Assembly: GCA_005883585.1 (NCBI GenBank)
Contig: VBFD01000125.1
Coordinates: 43,889 to 107,888, forward strand
Direction of reading: 5' to 3'
DNA from: UBA10449 sp005883585
GTDB lineage: Bacteria; Chloroflexota; Dormibacteria; Dormibacterales; Dormibacteraceae
DNA length: 64,000 bases
This document shows positions 17,700 through 26,511 of the stretch, one piece after another; position 1 is the stretch's first letter, and each line of letters begins with the position of its first letter. The notes beneath the pieces were generated by a model. That model did no database searches and was not told where the DNA came from. It was given only the letters and a program-made list of their open reading frames with translations. The position numbers and the translations under genes are program-made.

Positions 17700-17811
17700 C
17701 GTTTTGCGCCAAACGGGCGGATCGCGTGCGTTGGAACGGCTTCGCTGGCGCCAAACAGGCGGAATTCCCGTACTGGGGTTGACCGTTACACCCCGGCGTA
17801 GAATGCGATTC
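17700..17811 (+). promoter_or_regulatory. pdxS promoter region with two GCGCCAAAC direct repeats
   Basis: CGTTTTGCGCCAAACG at 17700-17715 is an imperfect palindrome matching the perfect one at 6172-6189. A second copy of its right half follows 42 bases later: GCGCCAAACGGGCGGA (17706-17721) and GCGCCAAACAGGCGGA (17748-17763). Downstream lie TTGACC (17779-17784) and TAGAAT (17799-17804), a promoter with a short 14-base spacer. TAGAAT is 7 bases before the GTG of pdxS, as expected for a leaderless transcript. The 42-base period is four helical turns, so two bound dimers would face the same side. Confidence 0.55.
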
Positions 17812-18729
17812 GTGGCCGAACGCAACGGATCGCGCAATGGAAACCGGGCCGTGAAGGGTTCCTTCAAGGTCAAGGCGGGCCTCGCCCAGATGCTCAAGGG
17901 TGGCGTGATCATGGACGTGGTCACCCCCGAGCACGCGCGCATCGCCCAGGATGCCGGCGCGTGCGCCGTGATGGCGCTCGAGCGCGTGCCTGCCGACATC
18001 CGCAAGGAAGGCGGAGTGGCGCGAATGTCCGATCCCACGCTGATCCGCTCGATCATGGAAGCGGTGACGATCCCGGTCATGGCTAAATGCCGCATCGGGC
18101 ACTTCGTCGAGGCGCAGATCCTGGAGTCGCTCGGGGTCGACTACATCGATGAGTCAGAAGTGCTCACGCCCGCCGACGAGGAGAACCACATCGACAAGCA
18201 CCCGTTCAAGGTTCCCTTCGTCTGCGGTTGTCGGGATCTGGGTGAGGCGCTCAGGCGCATCGCCGAGGGCGCGGCGATGATCCGCACCAAGGGTGAGGCG
18301 GGAACTGGAAACGTCGTGGAGGCCGTGCGCCACGCGCGCGCCGTCAACGCCGGCATCCGCAAGCTGCAGGGCATGAACCAGGCGGAGCTCGTCCACGAAG
18401 CCAAGCAGATCGGAGCCCCCGTCGAGGTGCTGTCCGAGTGCCAGCGACTCGGGCGCCTGCCCGTCGTCAACTTTGCGGCTGGTGGCATCGCAACGCCCGC
18501 GGATGCGGCGCTGATGATGCAGCTCGGCGTCGACGGCCTGTTCGTGGGCTCTGGCATCTTCAAGTCCGAGGACCCCTTGAAGCGCGCCAAGGCGATCGTC
18601 GCGGCCACGACGTATTTCGAGAAGCCCGACGTCCTCGCGGAGGTCTCCGCGGGATTGGGAAAGGCGATGCCCGGGCTCGAGATCCCAGCCATCCCGAAGG
18701 AAGAGCTGCTCGCTGCCAGAGGCTGGTAG
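17812..18729 (+). CDS. pdxS: Pyridoxal 5'-phosphate synthase, PdxS (lyase) subunit
   Basis: PdxS builds PLP from ribose 5-phosphate, glyceraldehyde 3-phosphate and ammonia delivered by PdxT. Hallmarks are KAGLAQMLKGGVIMDVVTPEHA, the catalytic Lys in MAKCRIGHFVEAQ, DYIDESEVLTPADEENHIDK, the second Lys in IRTKGEAGTGNVVEA, and NFAAGGIATPADAALMMQLG. I place the start at GTG 17812, giving 305 residues with a short Asn/Arg-rich leader; an ATG at 17803 would lie inside the likely -10 element. pdxT follows after 28 bases. Confidence 0.93.
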   Translation: MAERNGSRNGNRAVKGSFKVKAGLAQMLKGGVIMDVVTPEHARIAQDAGACAVMALERVPADIRKEGGVARMSDPTLIRSIMEAVTIPVMAKCRIGHFVEAQILESLGVDYIDESEVLTPADEENHIDKHPFKVPFVCGCRDLGEALRRIAEGAAMIRTKGEAGTGNVVEAVRHARAVNAGIRKLQGMNQAELVHEAKQIGAPVEVLSECQRLGRLPVVNFAAGGIATPADAALMMQLGVDGLFVGSGIFKSEDPLKRAKAIVAATTYFEKPDVLAEVSAGLGKAMPGLEIPAIPKEELLAARGW

Positions 18730-18757
18730 ACGCCGGGCGCACGCTACTAGTGCTCCT

Positions 18758-19327
18758 GTGATCGGGGTCCTCGCGATGCAGGGTGCGTTCGCCGAACATG
18801 TCCAGGCGCTCGGGGCCGTGGGCGCCAAGACACGCCTGGTCAGGACCAACGAGGATCTCGAAGGCCTCGACGGCATCGTGCTCCCCGGCGGTGAGAGCAC
18901 GACGATGACGATGCTGCTGGAGCGGGTCGGCCTGCTCGAGCCGCTGCGCGCCGCCATCGCGAGCGGCCTGCCGACGCTGGCAACCTGCGCCGGCATGATC
19001 GTGCTTGCGCGCGATGTCAGCGACGGTATGGTGGACCAGCACGGCTTGGGCCTGCTCGACATTTCGGTCAAGCGCAACGGCTACGGACGGCAGGTCGACA
19101 GCTTCGAAGCGGCCCTCGACATCGCGGGCCTCGACGGCAAGCAGTTCCCTGGCGTCTTCATCAGGTCGCCGCTCGTGGAGTCAACAGGCACAACCGACGT
19201 CATCGCCACGCACGAAGGCCGGGCCGTGGCGGTGCGCCAGGGCCGCATCCTCGCCCTTTGCTTTCATCCTGAGCTGACCAGCGACCGCCGGCTGCATCAG
19301 GAGTTCGTGAGGATGTCGACACAATGA
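18758..19327 (+). CDS. pdxT: Pyridoxal 5'-phosphate synthase, PdxT glutaminase subunit
   Basis: PdxT hydrolyses glutamine and channels ammonia to PdxS. The 189-residue class I amidotransferase has the PdxT motif LPGGESTTM, nucleophile Cys in LATCAGMIVLAR, the QVDSFEAAL segment and the catalytic His/Glu in CFHPELTSD. It starts with GTG (IGVLAMQGAFAEHV). Its TGA overlaps the next ATG (ATGA), tying PLP synthesis to the following ATPase gene and tmk in one transcription unit. Confidence 0.94.
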   Translation: MIGVLAMQGAFAEHVQALGAVGAKTRLVRTNEDLEGLDGIVLPGGESTTMTMLLERVGLLEPLRAAIASGLPTLATCAGMIVLARDVSDGMVDQHGLGLLDISVKRNGYGRQVDSFEAALDIAGLDGKQFPGVFIRSPLVESTGTTDVIATHEGRAVAVRQGRILALCFHPELTSDRRLHQEFVRMSTQ

Positions 19328-21711
19328 GATTGCGGGCCGCGAATCTGCTCGACCTCACGCGGATCGAAGAGATGCACCGGTCCGTGGACATCAAGCTCGA
19401 CGGCACCGCGCCGCCCGCGGCCCGGCTGTGGTCGCTCCTCAGCTCGACGCTCTCGGCATTCCTCTCGCTTTCACAGGAGACACTCATCTACGTCGCGGAC
19501 GATGGCGGCAAGGTGGTCGGCTACGTGCAGGCCTCGGGGCAACAGCGCGGCCTCGACCTGTCGCGGGCGAAGGTCCTGCAGGTGCTGAACCTGCAAGTCG
19601 CCGAAGGCACGGATACGGACGAGGTCGCGCCGGCGCTGGTCGAGCACCTTTGCAACGAGGCGCTGGCGCGTGGGGCGCAGCGGTTGTTCGTGCGGATCCC
19701 GGACCACGACCCCCTGCTTCCCGTGTTCAGGATGCGTGGCTTCAGGCAGTACGCGACCGAGGTGGTCGTTTATGCCGACAAGCCGAGCCGGCGCCTTGCT
19801 CAGACACCCGATGGCTCGCGCCAGGTGCGTCGCGGGGACGGCCGCATGCTCTATCAGCTCTACAGGAAGCTGACGCCACAGGGGGTATCGCAGCTGGAGG
19901 CGCCCACCTATCGCGATTGGCGTGCGCTGCATGGAGAGTGGACAGGACGCCTCACCGCTCGCGGTTCCAACAAAGAGGAGCTGGTGGTGGATCGGGTGGA
20001 GCTGGTGGGTTGGGTCAAGGTCGAGCGAGGCTCGGGCGCGCGGCCGAGCACCCTCAGCTTCATGGTGCTGCCGGAACGGCCGCTTCCCGAAGAGCTGGCC
20101 GACCTCGGCATATCGCTTCTCGGTGACACCGACGCGCCGGCCTGGTCGAGCCTGCGCCACTATTCGACCGCCGCCAGCCGCGCGCTGAGCGCAAATTCGA
20201 ACTGGGAAGAGATCGAGCTCCTCGCCCGCGCGCTGCCGCCGGACCTGGCGCGTGCGCTTCACGAGCGCACCGATCCCAACGAGCTGTTGGAGATCGTGCT
20301 CGACCTCGGCCGCGAACCCGAAGCGCGCGTGCCCGGGCGCGAGGTCCTGCTCGCGGACCGCCCCGTGTCGGCTTCTGATCTCGATCACGTGGCCAACAAC
20401 GTCGGGCAGTTCGGCGACGACAACCGCGCCGGCATCGAGCGCACCCTCCATCGCGTGTCCGCCATTCGCAATCGATCGGGGCGGATCACCGGGCTGACGA
20501 TGCGCGTCGGCCGCGCGGTCACGGGCACCGGCGAGATCATCCGGGACATCGTCGTCAGCGGCCAGAGCATTCTTCTGCTCGGGCGGCCCGGCATCGGCAA
20601 GACCACCATGCTGCGCGAATGCGCGCGGCTGCTCGCCGACGAGCTCCGCAAACGGGTGGTCATCGTCGACACCTCGAACGAGATCGGGGGTGACGGCGAC
20701 ATCCCGCATCCGGGCATCGGGCGCGCACGCCGAATGCAAGTGAAGACGCCGATGCTGCAGCACGCGGTGATGATCGAAGCCGTAGAGAACCACATGCCCG
20801 AGGTCATCGTCATCGACGAGATTGGCACGGAGCTCGAGGCCGCCGCGGCGCGCACCATCGCCGAGCGCGGAGTGCAGCTGATCGCCACCGCGCACGGGCA
20901 GACGCTCGAGAACCTTCTCGTCAACCCGACGCTGAACGACTTACTCGGGGGCATCCAGAGCGTCACGCTTTCGGATGAGGAGGCGCGCCGCCGCGGCACG
21001 CAGAAGTCTGTCCTCGAGCGCAAGGCACCGCCGACGTTCGATGTCCTGGTCGAGATCCAGGACCGGGATAGGGTGGCCATTCACCTGCCGCTCGCGGACG
21101 TCGTCGACACCGCGCTTCGTGGGCCGATGCTCACGCCCAAGATCCGGATGCGCACTCGGGAAGGTCGCGTCATATCCAATGTGGACTCGCCCATCGTTGT
21201 CGCGCCCGAGCTCCCCGCGGCGACAACGTCGAACAGCAAACCGCTCGGGATCTTTCCATACGGCGTGAGCCGTCACCATGTCGAGCAGTCGATCCGCGAC
21301 CTCGACCTGCCGGTACGCGTGCTCGGCAACCTGGACGGCGCGGGAGCGGTGCTCACACTCAAGAACCACTACCGGCGGCGGCCTGACAGCCTGCGCCAGG
21401 CCGAGAGCCGCGGGCTGCCGATCCACATCCTGAAGAGCAACTCGGCGACCCAGGTGCGTGACGCCCTCTCGCGAATCTATGGAGTCGACAAGCACGACGA
21501 GGCCACCACGCGCGCGCTGGCCGAAGCCGCCGCTGCGATCAAGACGGTGAAGACGACGCTGCGGCCTGTGGAGATATCACCGCAGAACGCATACCTGCGC
21601 CGCCTGCAGCATCAGCTCGTGGCCGAGAACGAGCTCTCGGCTCGCAGCACCGGAAAGGAGCCTCAGCGCAGGTTGCGTATTTCGCCGACCCCCGAAGACC
21701 CGATCAGCTAG
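19324..21711 (+). CDS. GNAT-like domain fused to a SpoIIIAA/Ycf45-type AAA ATPase with C-terminal R3H domain
   Basis: The 795-residue protein has three parts. Residues about 1-150 look like a GNAT acetyltransferase (LRAANLLDLTRIEEMH at the start, then DDGGKVVGYVQASG and LPVFRMRGFRQYATEVVVYA). Residues about 300-620 match the SpoIIIAA/Ycf45 ATPases: LDLGREPEARVPG, DDNRAGIERTLHRVSAIRNR, Walker A GRPGIGKTT near 420, VIVDTSNEIGGDGDIPHPG, Walker B EVIVIDEIGTE. Residues about 745-790 form an R3H single-strand nucleic-acid-binding module (SPQNAYLRRLQHQLVAENEL). The ATPase-R3H pair is common; the N-terminal GNAT fusion is unusual. It overlaps pdxT and is followed directly by tmk. Role unknown, likely nucleic-acid linked. 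Confidence 0.88.
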   Translation: MRLRAANLLDLTRIEEMHRSVDIKLDGTAPPAARLWSLLSSTLSAFLSLSQETLIYVADDGGKVVGYVQASGQQRGLDLSRAKVLQVLNLQVAEGTDTDEVAPALVEHLCNEALARGAQRLFVRIPDHDPLLPVFRMRGFRQYATEVVVYADKPSRRLAQTPDGSRQVRRGDGRMLYQLYRKLTPQGVSQLEAPTYRDWRALHGEWTGRLTARGSNKEELVVDRVELVGWVKVERGSGARPSTLSFMVLPERPLPEELADLGISLLGDTDAPAWSSLRHYSTAASRALSANSNWEEIELLARALPPDLARALHERTDPNELLEIVLDLGREPEARVPGREVLLADRPVSASDLDHVANNVGQFGDDNRAGIERTLHRVSAIRNRSGRITGLTMRVGRAVTGTGEIIRDIVVSGQSILLLGRPGIGKTTMLRECARLLADELRKRVVIVDTSNEIGGDGDIPHPGIGRARRMQVKTPMLQHAVMIEAVENHMPEVIVIDEIGTELEAAAARTIAERGVQLIATAHGQTLENLLVNPTLNDLLGGIQSVTLSDEEARRRGTQKSVLERKAPPTFDVLVEIQDRDRVAIHLPLADVVDTALRGPMLTPKIRMRTREGRVISNVDSPIVVAPELPAATTSNSKPLGIFPYGVSRHHVEQSIRDLDLPVRVLGNLDGAGAVLTLKNHYRRRPDSLRQAESRGLPIHILKSNSATQVRDALSRIYGVDKHDEATTRALAEAAAAIKTVKTTLRPVEISPQNAYLRRLQHQLVAENELSARSTGKEPQRRLRISPTPEDPIS

Positions 21712-22317
21712 GTGGGTCCGGGACTGTTCATCACGTTCGAGGGGCCCGAGGGGTCGGGCAAGACCACGCAGGTCGAGCTGCTGGGCGCGGCGCTGGCGAA
21801 CCGCGAGCCGGTGCTGGTGCGAGAGCCTGGCGGCAACGAGCTGGGTGAGCGCATCCGCGAGATCGTGCTCTATGGCGCGCTGGAGCTCGACGCCGAAGCC
21901 GAGATGTACTTGTTCATGGCCGCGCGCCGGCAGCTGATCGCAGAGGTGATCGCCCCCGCGCTCGCGGCGGGCCAGATCGTGATCGCCGACCGGTACCACG
22001 ACTCGACTCTCGCCTACCAGGGTGGCGCTCGCGGCGTGCCGACCACATGGCCATCGACCTTTCCCCGCCCCGACGTGACTTTCCTGCTGTCGGTTCCGGT
22101 CGAAAGCGGGCTCGCGCGACTCGCGCTGGCGGGCAAGAAGCCGGATCGGGTGGAGAGCGAATCGGTCGAGTTTCACAAGCGCGTCGCCGCCGCCTACGAG
22201 CGGCTCGCCGCCGCCGAACCAAACCGATTTGCGCGCCTCGACGCGACCGGGTCGAAGGAGCACATCCACCAGGCCGTCATGGACCGCCTCCAGCCTCTTC
22301 TCGACGCCGCCGAATAG
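21712..22317 (+). CDS. tmk: Thymidylate kinase
   Basis: Tmk phosphorylates dTMP to dTDP. The 201-residue protein shows P-loop FEGPEGSGKTTQ, LVREPGGNELGERIRE (substrate DR/E region), the DRYHDSTLAYQG motif and a late LDATGSKEHIHQAV. The start is a GTG directly after the previous stop codon. Usually tmk neighbours holB; here holB lies about 19 kb away beside an assembly gap. Confidence 0.93.
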   Translation: MGPGLFITFEGPEGSGKTTQVELLGAALANREPVLVREPGGNELGERIREIVLYGALELDAEAEMYLFMAARRQLIAEVIAPALAAGQIVIADRYHDSTLAYQGGARGVPTTWPSTFPRPDVTFLLSVPVESGLARLALAGKKPDRVESESVEFHKRVAAAYERLAAAEPNRFARLDATGSKEHIHQAVMDRLQPLLDAAE

Positions 22318-22367
22318 GCGTCGATTTTCGGGCGAGCACGCATATACTCGAATTCGGTTCAAGGTCC

Positions 22368-22601
22368 ATGAAGACGACGCTCCAGGCGAGCATTAGCATC
22401 GAAGCGGCGGCGTGGAACCGGGTCCGCAGGCTGGCCGCTCGGAAGCAGCGCCCGCTTCCGGATGTGATCGGCGACCTCCTCGACGAAGCCTCGGCCGAGC
22501 CCGAGCCCGACCTGCCGAAGGTCGACGAGCCCTACGAAGCGCCTCCACTGCTCCGGCTTTTCCTACGCCGGCACCCAGAAGTGAGGCCGCCCGAGGACTA
22601 G
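22368..22601 (+). CDS. Small RHH-like protein (77 residues)
   Basis: The ATG at 22368 follows a short AAGG, with TATACT at 22343-22348 as a possible -10. The N-terminal half, MKTTLQASISIEAAAWNRVR then ARKQRPLPDVIGDLLDEA, fits a strand followed by two helices, as in ribbon-helix-helix proteins. The C-terminal part is acidic and Pro-rich. A longer frame to the left is antisense shadow of tmk. A DNA-binding or antitoxin-like role is only a suggestion; no toxin gene is adjacent. Confidence 0.55.
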   Translation: MKTTLQASISIEAAAWNRVRRLAARKQRPLPDVIGDLLDEASAEPEPDLPKVDEPYEAPPLLRLFLRRHPEVRPPED

Positions 22602-22644
22602 CGTCCTAGACTCCACGGCTGGTGTCCTGTCCCCGAAGCTCCTG

Positions 22645-22855
22645 GCATCTTCGCGGCCTAGGCGGCCGGGCGCCGTCTCACCCCGCGGAATCTGACGATT
22701 CAGCGGGGACCCCGAGAGGGGCGCTGAAGCCGGCGTCGCCTCCTGCGCGCGCTCGGTCAGCAGCCCCGCCCGACAATGCGGGGGCCCCAGCAGGTATGCG
22801 TTCCCTCACGTGCTCGTCGTCTCCTTGGCTCCGGCCGCCGATGCCGCGAATATGC
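22645..22855. repeat. Structured inverted-repeat element, copy 1
   Basis: Arms of 25 bases at 22645-22669 and 22831-22855 pair with three mismatches and enclose about 160 bases without a convincing ORF. Inside are stable hairpins: CCCCGCGGAATC with GATTCAGCGGGG (22681-22708), a CCCC-GAGA-GGGG mini-hairpin, and CCCCGC with GCGGGG near 22763-22782. The same-strand segment from about 22777 (GGGGGCCCCAGCAGG, then ATGCG) resembles the interior of a second element at 42818-42997. It could be a structured RNA or a small non-autonomous mobile element. Its right arm lies just before the start of the next gene. Confidence 0.6.
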
Positions 22856-22881
22856 GGCGGATCTCGGAGACAGAACACCTA

Positions 22882-25272
22882 GTGATCCGGGTCGAGGGCC
22901 TTCGCAAGAGCTTCGGTGACGTCCACGCCGTCAGAGGTGTCGACCTGCGCGTGGAGCGTGGCCAGGTCCTCGTGCTCCTCGGTCAGAACGGTGCGGGCAA
23001 GTCAACGACCCTGCGCTGCCTGGGCGGCATCCTGCGCCCGGACGCCGGCCTCATCGAGCTCGACGGGTTGCGGCTGCCGGAGAAGCTGGATGAGGTTCGC
23101 GCCCGTCTAGGCGTCGTTCCCGACCAGGCGCGGCTGTACGGCCGCAATACCGCCGTCGAATACCTGGACCGATTCGGCTACCTGTACGGGGTGCCGGCGG
23201 AGATTCGCCGGCGGCGCATCGCGGAGCTGCTCGAGCGCTTCGAGCTTGCCGACCGCGCCGACACCATCCTTGCCGCCTATTCACGCGGCATGGCCCAAAA
23301 GGTGGCACTGATCCGGGCCACGCTCCACGAGCCCGACTGGATCTTCTGCGACGAGCCGACTGCCGGCCTCGACCCCGTGGCGGCGGCGGACATGCGCCGC
23401 TATCTCGGCGAGCAGCGGGCGCGCGGCGCGGCGCTGATCGTCACGACTCACGTGCTGAGCGAGGCCGAGCTGATGGCGGATCGGATCGCGATCATGCGTC
23501 GCGGCCTCATCGTCACCCACGGCACCCTGGACGAGCTGCGCCGGGAGGCTGAGGCAGGAAGGCGTTTTTCAGTGCGCCTCAGCCGCATGCCGGCGAAGCC
23601 TGAAGAGCTGCGTCAGTGGCTGCGCGAGCAGACCGTCGCATTCGAGATCTCCGACGATCGCATCACGTACAGCCTCGGCTGGCACGAGTCGATCGGGGAC
23701 CGCGCGGATTTCGCGGCCGAGCTCCAGCGCCGGCTGGCTGCCGCGGGCGCGCCGTATTACGAGCTCGAGGAGCAGCAAGTGAGCCTCGAGTCCGTCTATC
23801 TCGACGCCATGGAAGAACCGCTTGCCGCAAGCGTTGACGTCGCAGCTCCGGCGGCACGAGTCGTATCCGGGATCAGCGCCCCGCGGATGTTCGGATCTCT
23901 GCGCTCGCAGGGAAACCTGCTGCGGAACTCGCTGCCCTTTTATGTGAGCTCGTGGTGGCGTCGGGGCGATCTGAGCTGGGTCATGTACCTGAACGCATTC
24001 GTGCTGCTATTGGTGGCGGGCACCTCTCTTTTCGGGCAGCTGCCCGGTGTCGCCGGTCAGTTCGCGCAGCGTTTGACCGGCGGCGCGGCGCTGCAGGCCG
24101 GGCTCCTGTTGCCGCTGTTCTTCATGTCTTTCGCGCTGCTCGAATCGATCAAGAGCTCGATCGGGATCTGGTGGGAGAAGGCTCAGCAATCGCTCGAGGT
24201 TCTGCTCTACACGCCGATCGACGACCCGTCGCTCATCTGGCTCGAGGTGCTTCCCGGCGCCGTCGTCAGCACCGTGTGGGTGACGCTGTGGATGGGCGCG
24301 GGCATGGCGCTTCTTTCTCTGTTCGGCGTCAGCGCGCCGTGGGACCTGCTGCCCGTTTTCGCATTCGTGGCCGCGGTGACCGCGTACTGGGCCGCGATGG
24401 GACGCATGCTCGGCTTCATGCTCTTTCCGCGCGAGGGCGCGGCTGGAGGGGCGTGGTCGTTTCTGCTGTCACCGGTGTCGGCGGCCGTCGCGGATCTGCC
24501 GTTGGCTCTGTTCGTTTTCCGCTCGCCGCTCGCGGTCGGATCGCTCCTACTTCCACTCACAGCGTGCTTTGCGCTCACCGTTCTTTGCGGCACAACTTTC
24601 GATCGCGAGCGCTTGATGGAGACCGGCATCGGTACAAGGCGGCGCCGCCGCGTGTGGCTGCCTCTGGCGGTTGTTCGTCGTAACGCGGCGGCCATCACGG
24701 CGGGGCTGCTGCTCGCGGTGGTTCCGGCGGGCGTTGCGGCGGCGGTGACATCGAACGCCGGCTTGCATTCGTGGAGCGAGGTGATCGGGTCCGCTGGGCT
24801 CAGTCATGGCGATCAAGTCAGAGTCGTGGCTTACGCCCCCGTCGACTCCAGGCCGGCCCAGGCAGCCACCGGCACCACCATCGCGGCCGCGGGATTGGCT
24901 GGCATTGTGGCCACGCTGGCCCTGATGCTGGCGCTGGTGGTCGTGAGCTTCGCGGCCTTCTTTCTCTTAGGGGTGCCCGCGATGCTCGGGCTCGTCGTGG
25001 CCGGGCTCGTGTGGGGGATTCAACTCGGCTTCGGGACCTCGGCGCCACTGCAGGTCTGGCTCGCCGGGGCCGGCGGGGTCGCGCTCCTCGCCCTTGCGCT
25101 CAACACGGGGGCGGCGCTGCCAATCTACTGGTCCCTTGTTTTCGGCTCGGGTCGCCGCCTCGACCGGCTTCGGGAGGCGTGGTCGGGCTACTGGTCGCTT
25201 TACCGAGGCATCGTGATCCCGTCGTGCGCGCTCTTCGGGATCGTCGTCTTCCGTTTGCTTTCGGGCGGCTGA
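22882..25272 (+). CDS. One-piece ABC exporter: ATPase fused to ABC-2 type membrane domain
   Basis: Residues about 1-310 (from IRVEGLRKSFGDVHAVRGV) are an ABC ATPase with Walker A GQNGAGKSTT, signature YSRGMAQKVALIRA, Walker B WIFCDEPTAGLDP and switch His in VTTHVLSEAE. The rest is a membrane domain with about ten hydrophobic segments, including WWEKAQQSLEVLLYTPIDD, the ABC-2 elbow-like region. Start codons are ambiguous: GTG 22882 gives 796 residues and fits the family; in-frame starts at 22852 and 22810 would run into the inverted-repeat element. It resembles the split exporter at 6230-8306 in logic (YS-GM-QKVALIRATLH in both). Substrate unknown. Confidence 0.85.
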   Translation: MIRVEGLRKSFGDVHAVRGVDLRVERGQVLVLLGQNGAGKSTTLRCLGGILRPDAGLIELDGLRLPEKLDEVRARLGVVPDQARLYGRNTAVEYLDRFGYLYGVPAEIRRRRIAELLERFELADRADTILAAYSRGMAQKVALIRATLHEPDWIFCDEPTAGLDPVAAADMRRYLGEQRARGAALIVTTHVLSEAELMADRIAIMRRGLIVTHGTLDELRREAEAGRRFSVRLSRMPAKPEELRQWLREQTVAFEISDDRITYSLGWHESIGDRADFAAELQRRLAAAGAPYYELEEQQVSLESVYLDAMEEPLAASVDVAAPAARVVSGISAPRMFGSLRSQGNLLRNSLPFYVSSWWRRGDLSWVMYLNAFVLLLVAGTSLFGQLPGVAGQFAQRLTGGAALQAGLLLPLFFMSFALLESIKSSIGIWWEKAQQSLEVLLYTPIDDPSLIWLEVLPGAVVSTVWVTLWMGAGMALLSLFGVSAPWDLLPVFAFVAAVTAYWAAMGRMLGFMLFPREGAAGGAWSFLLSPVSAAVADLPLALFVFRSPLAVGSLLLPLTACFALTVLCGTTFDRERLMETGIGTRRRRRVWLPLAVVRRNAAAITAGLLLAVVPAGVAAAVTSNAGLHSWSEVIGSAGLSHGDQVRVVAYAPVDSRPAQAATGTTIAAAGLAGIVATLALMLALVVVSFAAFFLLGVPAMLGLVVAGLVWGIQLGFGTSAPLQVWLAGAGGVALLALALNTGAALPIYWSLVFGSGRRLDRLREAWSGYWSLYRGIVIPSCALFGIVVFRLLSGG

Positions 25273-25301
25273 GGGCGGTTAGCCTCAAGATTGCAGGCGG
25301 C

Positions 25302-26498
25302 GTGAAGGGTTTCCTCCTCGTGTTGCTCCTGCTGGCCGTCGCGTGCGGCAACAGCACGCCACCCAAGGCGTCGAAGTCATCGCCGTCGGCAGTGGCAAGC
25401 CAGGCGCCGGGCCCATCGCCGCTGCCGCCCTTTCCGAGCCCAACCCCCGGCGGCCCGGCCGCTCCACCGGCCGTTGCGGTGGTGTGCACATCCCAGATTC
25501 CCGCGGGCCACCAGCTCGCGCTCGTCACCCTGCGGGGTGTTCAGGGGATCGTCGTTCGCGACGTGACCGACATCCAGCACCCAGTCACGCGCTGCGGATT
25601 CAGCGGGGGTGCCTACTTCCGCTTCGTCAGCGCGACGCGCGTGTCGTACATCGTGACCTCGAGCGGCGACCTCGGTGCCTCGGGGGCTCTCTACATGGTC
25701 GATCTGACCTCGAGCACGACATCGTTGGTGCGCGCGTGGACGGCCGGAGGATATGCAAGCTGGGTCTACGCATGGAGTCCCGATGGGCAGAGGCTCAGCT
25801 ATCTGAGCTCCGACGCCACCGGCGTGAAGTGGCACCTACTTTCCGCGGCGGGCGACAAGACGCTTGCCAGCCTGGGAACGGTCCCGGGGCGTGGCGTCAA
25901 TCTCGACAACGACGACGCGATGGTCGGTTTCTCAGCGGACGGACAGTACGTCGCGGTGGAAGAGACGTTCACCGCCCAGAAGGGCGCCACCACAGGGACG
26001 CCGCCGATCCAGATCGTCCGCCTCTCGGACTTCAAGCAGATCTATCTCCGGTCGGACGGCACCATGGGAGCGTGGGGAGCCACCGGCGCGCGCTTTTACT
26101 TCAGGACCACTGCCGGCGTCATGGTGTGGGATGCGACCGGCAAGGTGCAGACCGTCCAGGCCGGCTTGCAGTGGATCCGCCCCTTGCCGAGCTCGGACGG
26201 GAGCCACATCACGTTCTCATCCCTCAATGCGCAGGGCAATCATGTCGTCGGCATCATCGACACCACCGGCGGGGCAATCGCCCCTGCGTCGACGGAGCCG
26301 CGCGCGAATCCGGGTTTCCTGACCTCGACTCTCATCTGGTACCAGGGTGAGGTGCGATGCACCACGACCACCCCGTGCGGGTTCGGCGGTCCGGCACTGA
26401 CGGGTCAGACATACGTGTACGACATCGCGGGAGTGGAGAACGGCTCCGTCGACACGGCTTTCTACGACTCCTGGCCGCACCTCCCCGGCCAGTCGTAG
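25302..26498 (+). CDS. Secreted lipoprotein with TolB/WD40-like beta-propeller
   Basis: GTG 25302 gives a 398-residue protein with a lipoprotein signal (MKGFLLVLLLLAVACGNS). A Pro/Ser-rich spacer follows (about 20-55), then repeated propeller blades such as YAWSPDGQRLSYLSSD, VGFSADGQYVAVEET, GATGARFYFRTTAGVMVWD and PSSDGSHITFSSL. It is probably a surface-anchored sensor or scaffold. The open frame extends far upstream to 24771, but that part is an out-of-frame shadow of the ABC gene. Confidence 0.8.
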   Translation: MKGFLLVLLLLAVACGNSTPPKASKSSPSAVASQAPGPSPLPPFPSPTPGGPAAPPAVAVVCTSQIPAGHQLALVTLRGVQGIVVRDVTDIQHPVTRCGFSGGAYFRFVSATRVSYIVTSSGDLGASGALYMVDLTSSTTSLVRAWTAGGYASWVYAWSPDGQRLSYLSSDATGVKWHLLSAAGDKTLASLGTVPGRGVNLDNDDAMVGFSADGQYVAVEETFTAQKGATTGTPPIQIVRLSDFKQIYLRSDGTMGAWGATGARFYFRTTAGVMVWDATGKVQTVQAGLQWIRPLPSSDGSHITFSSLNAQGNHVVGIIDTTGGAIAPASTEPRANPGFLTSTLIWYQGEVRCTTTTPCGFGGPALTGQTYVYDIAGVENGSVDTAFYDSWPHLPGQS

Positions 26499-26511
26499 CG
26501 TCTATGGGCCG

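Noticed and set aside
24771..25301. N-terminal extension of the beta-propeller lipoprotein
   Set aside because: It reads the ABC exporter gene in another frame; a perfect lipoprotein signal begins at GTG 25302.
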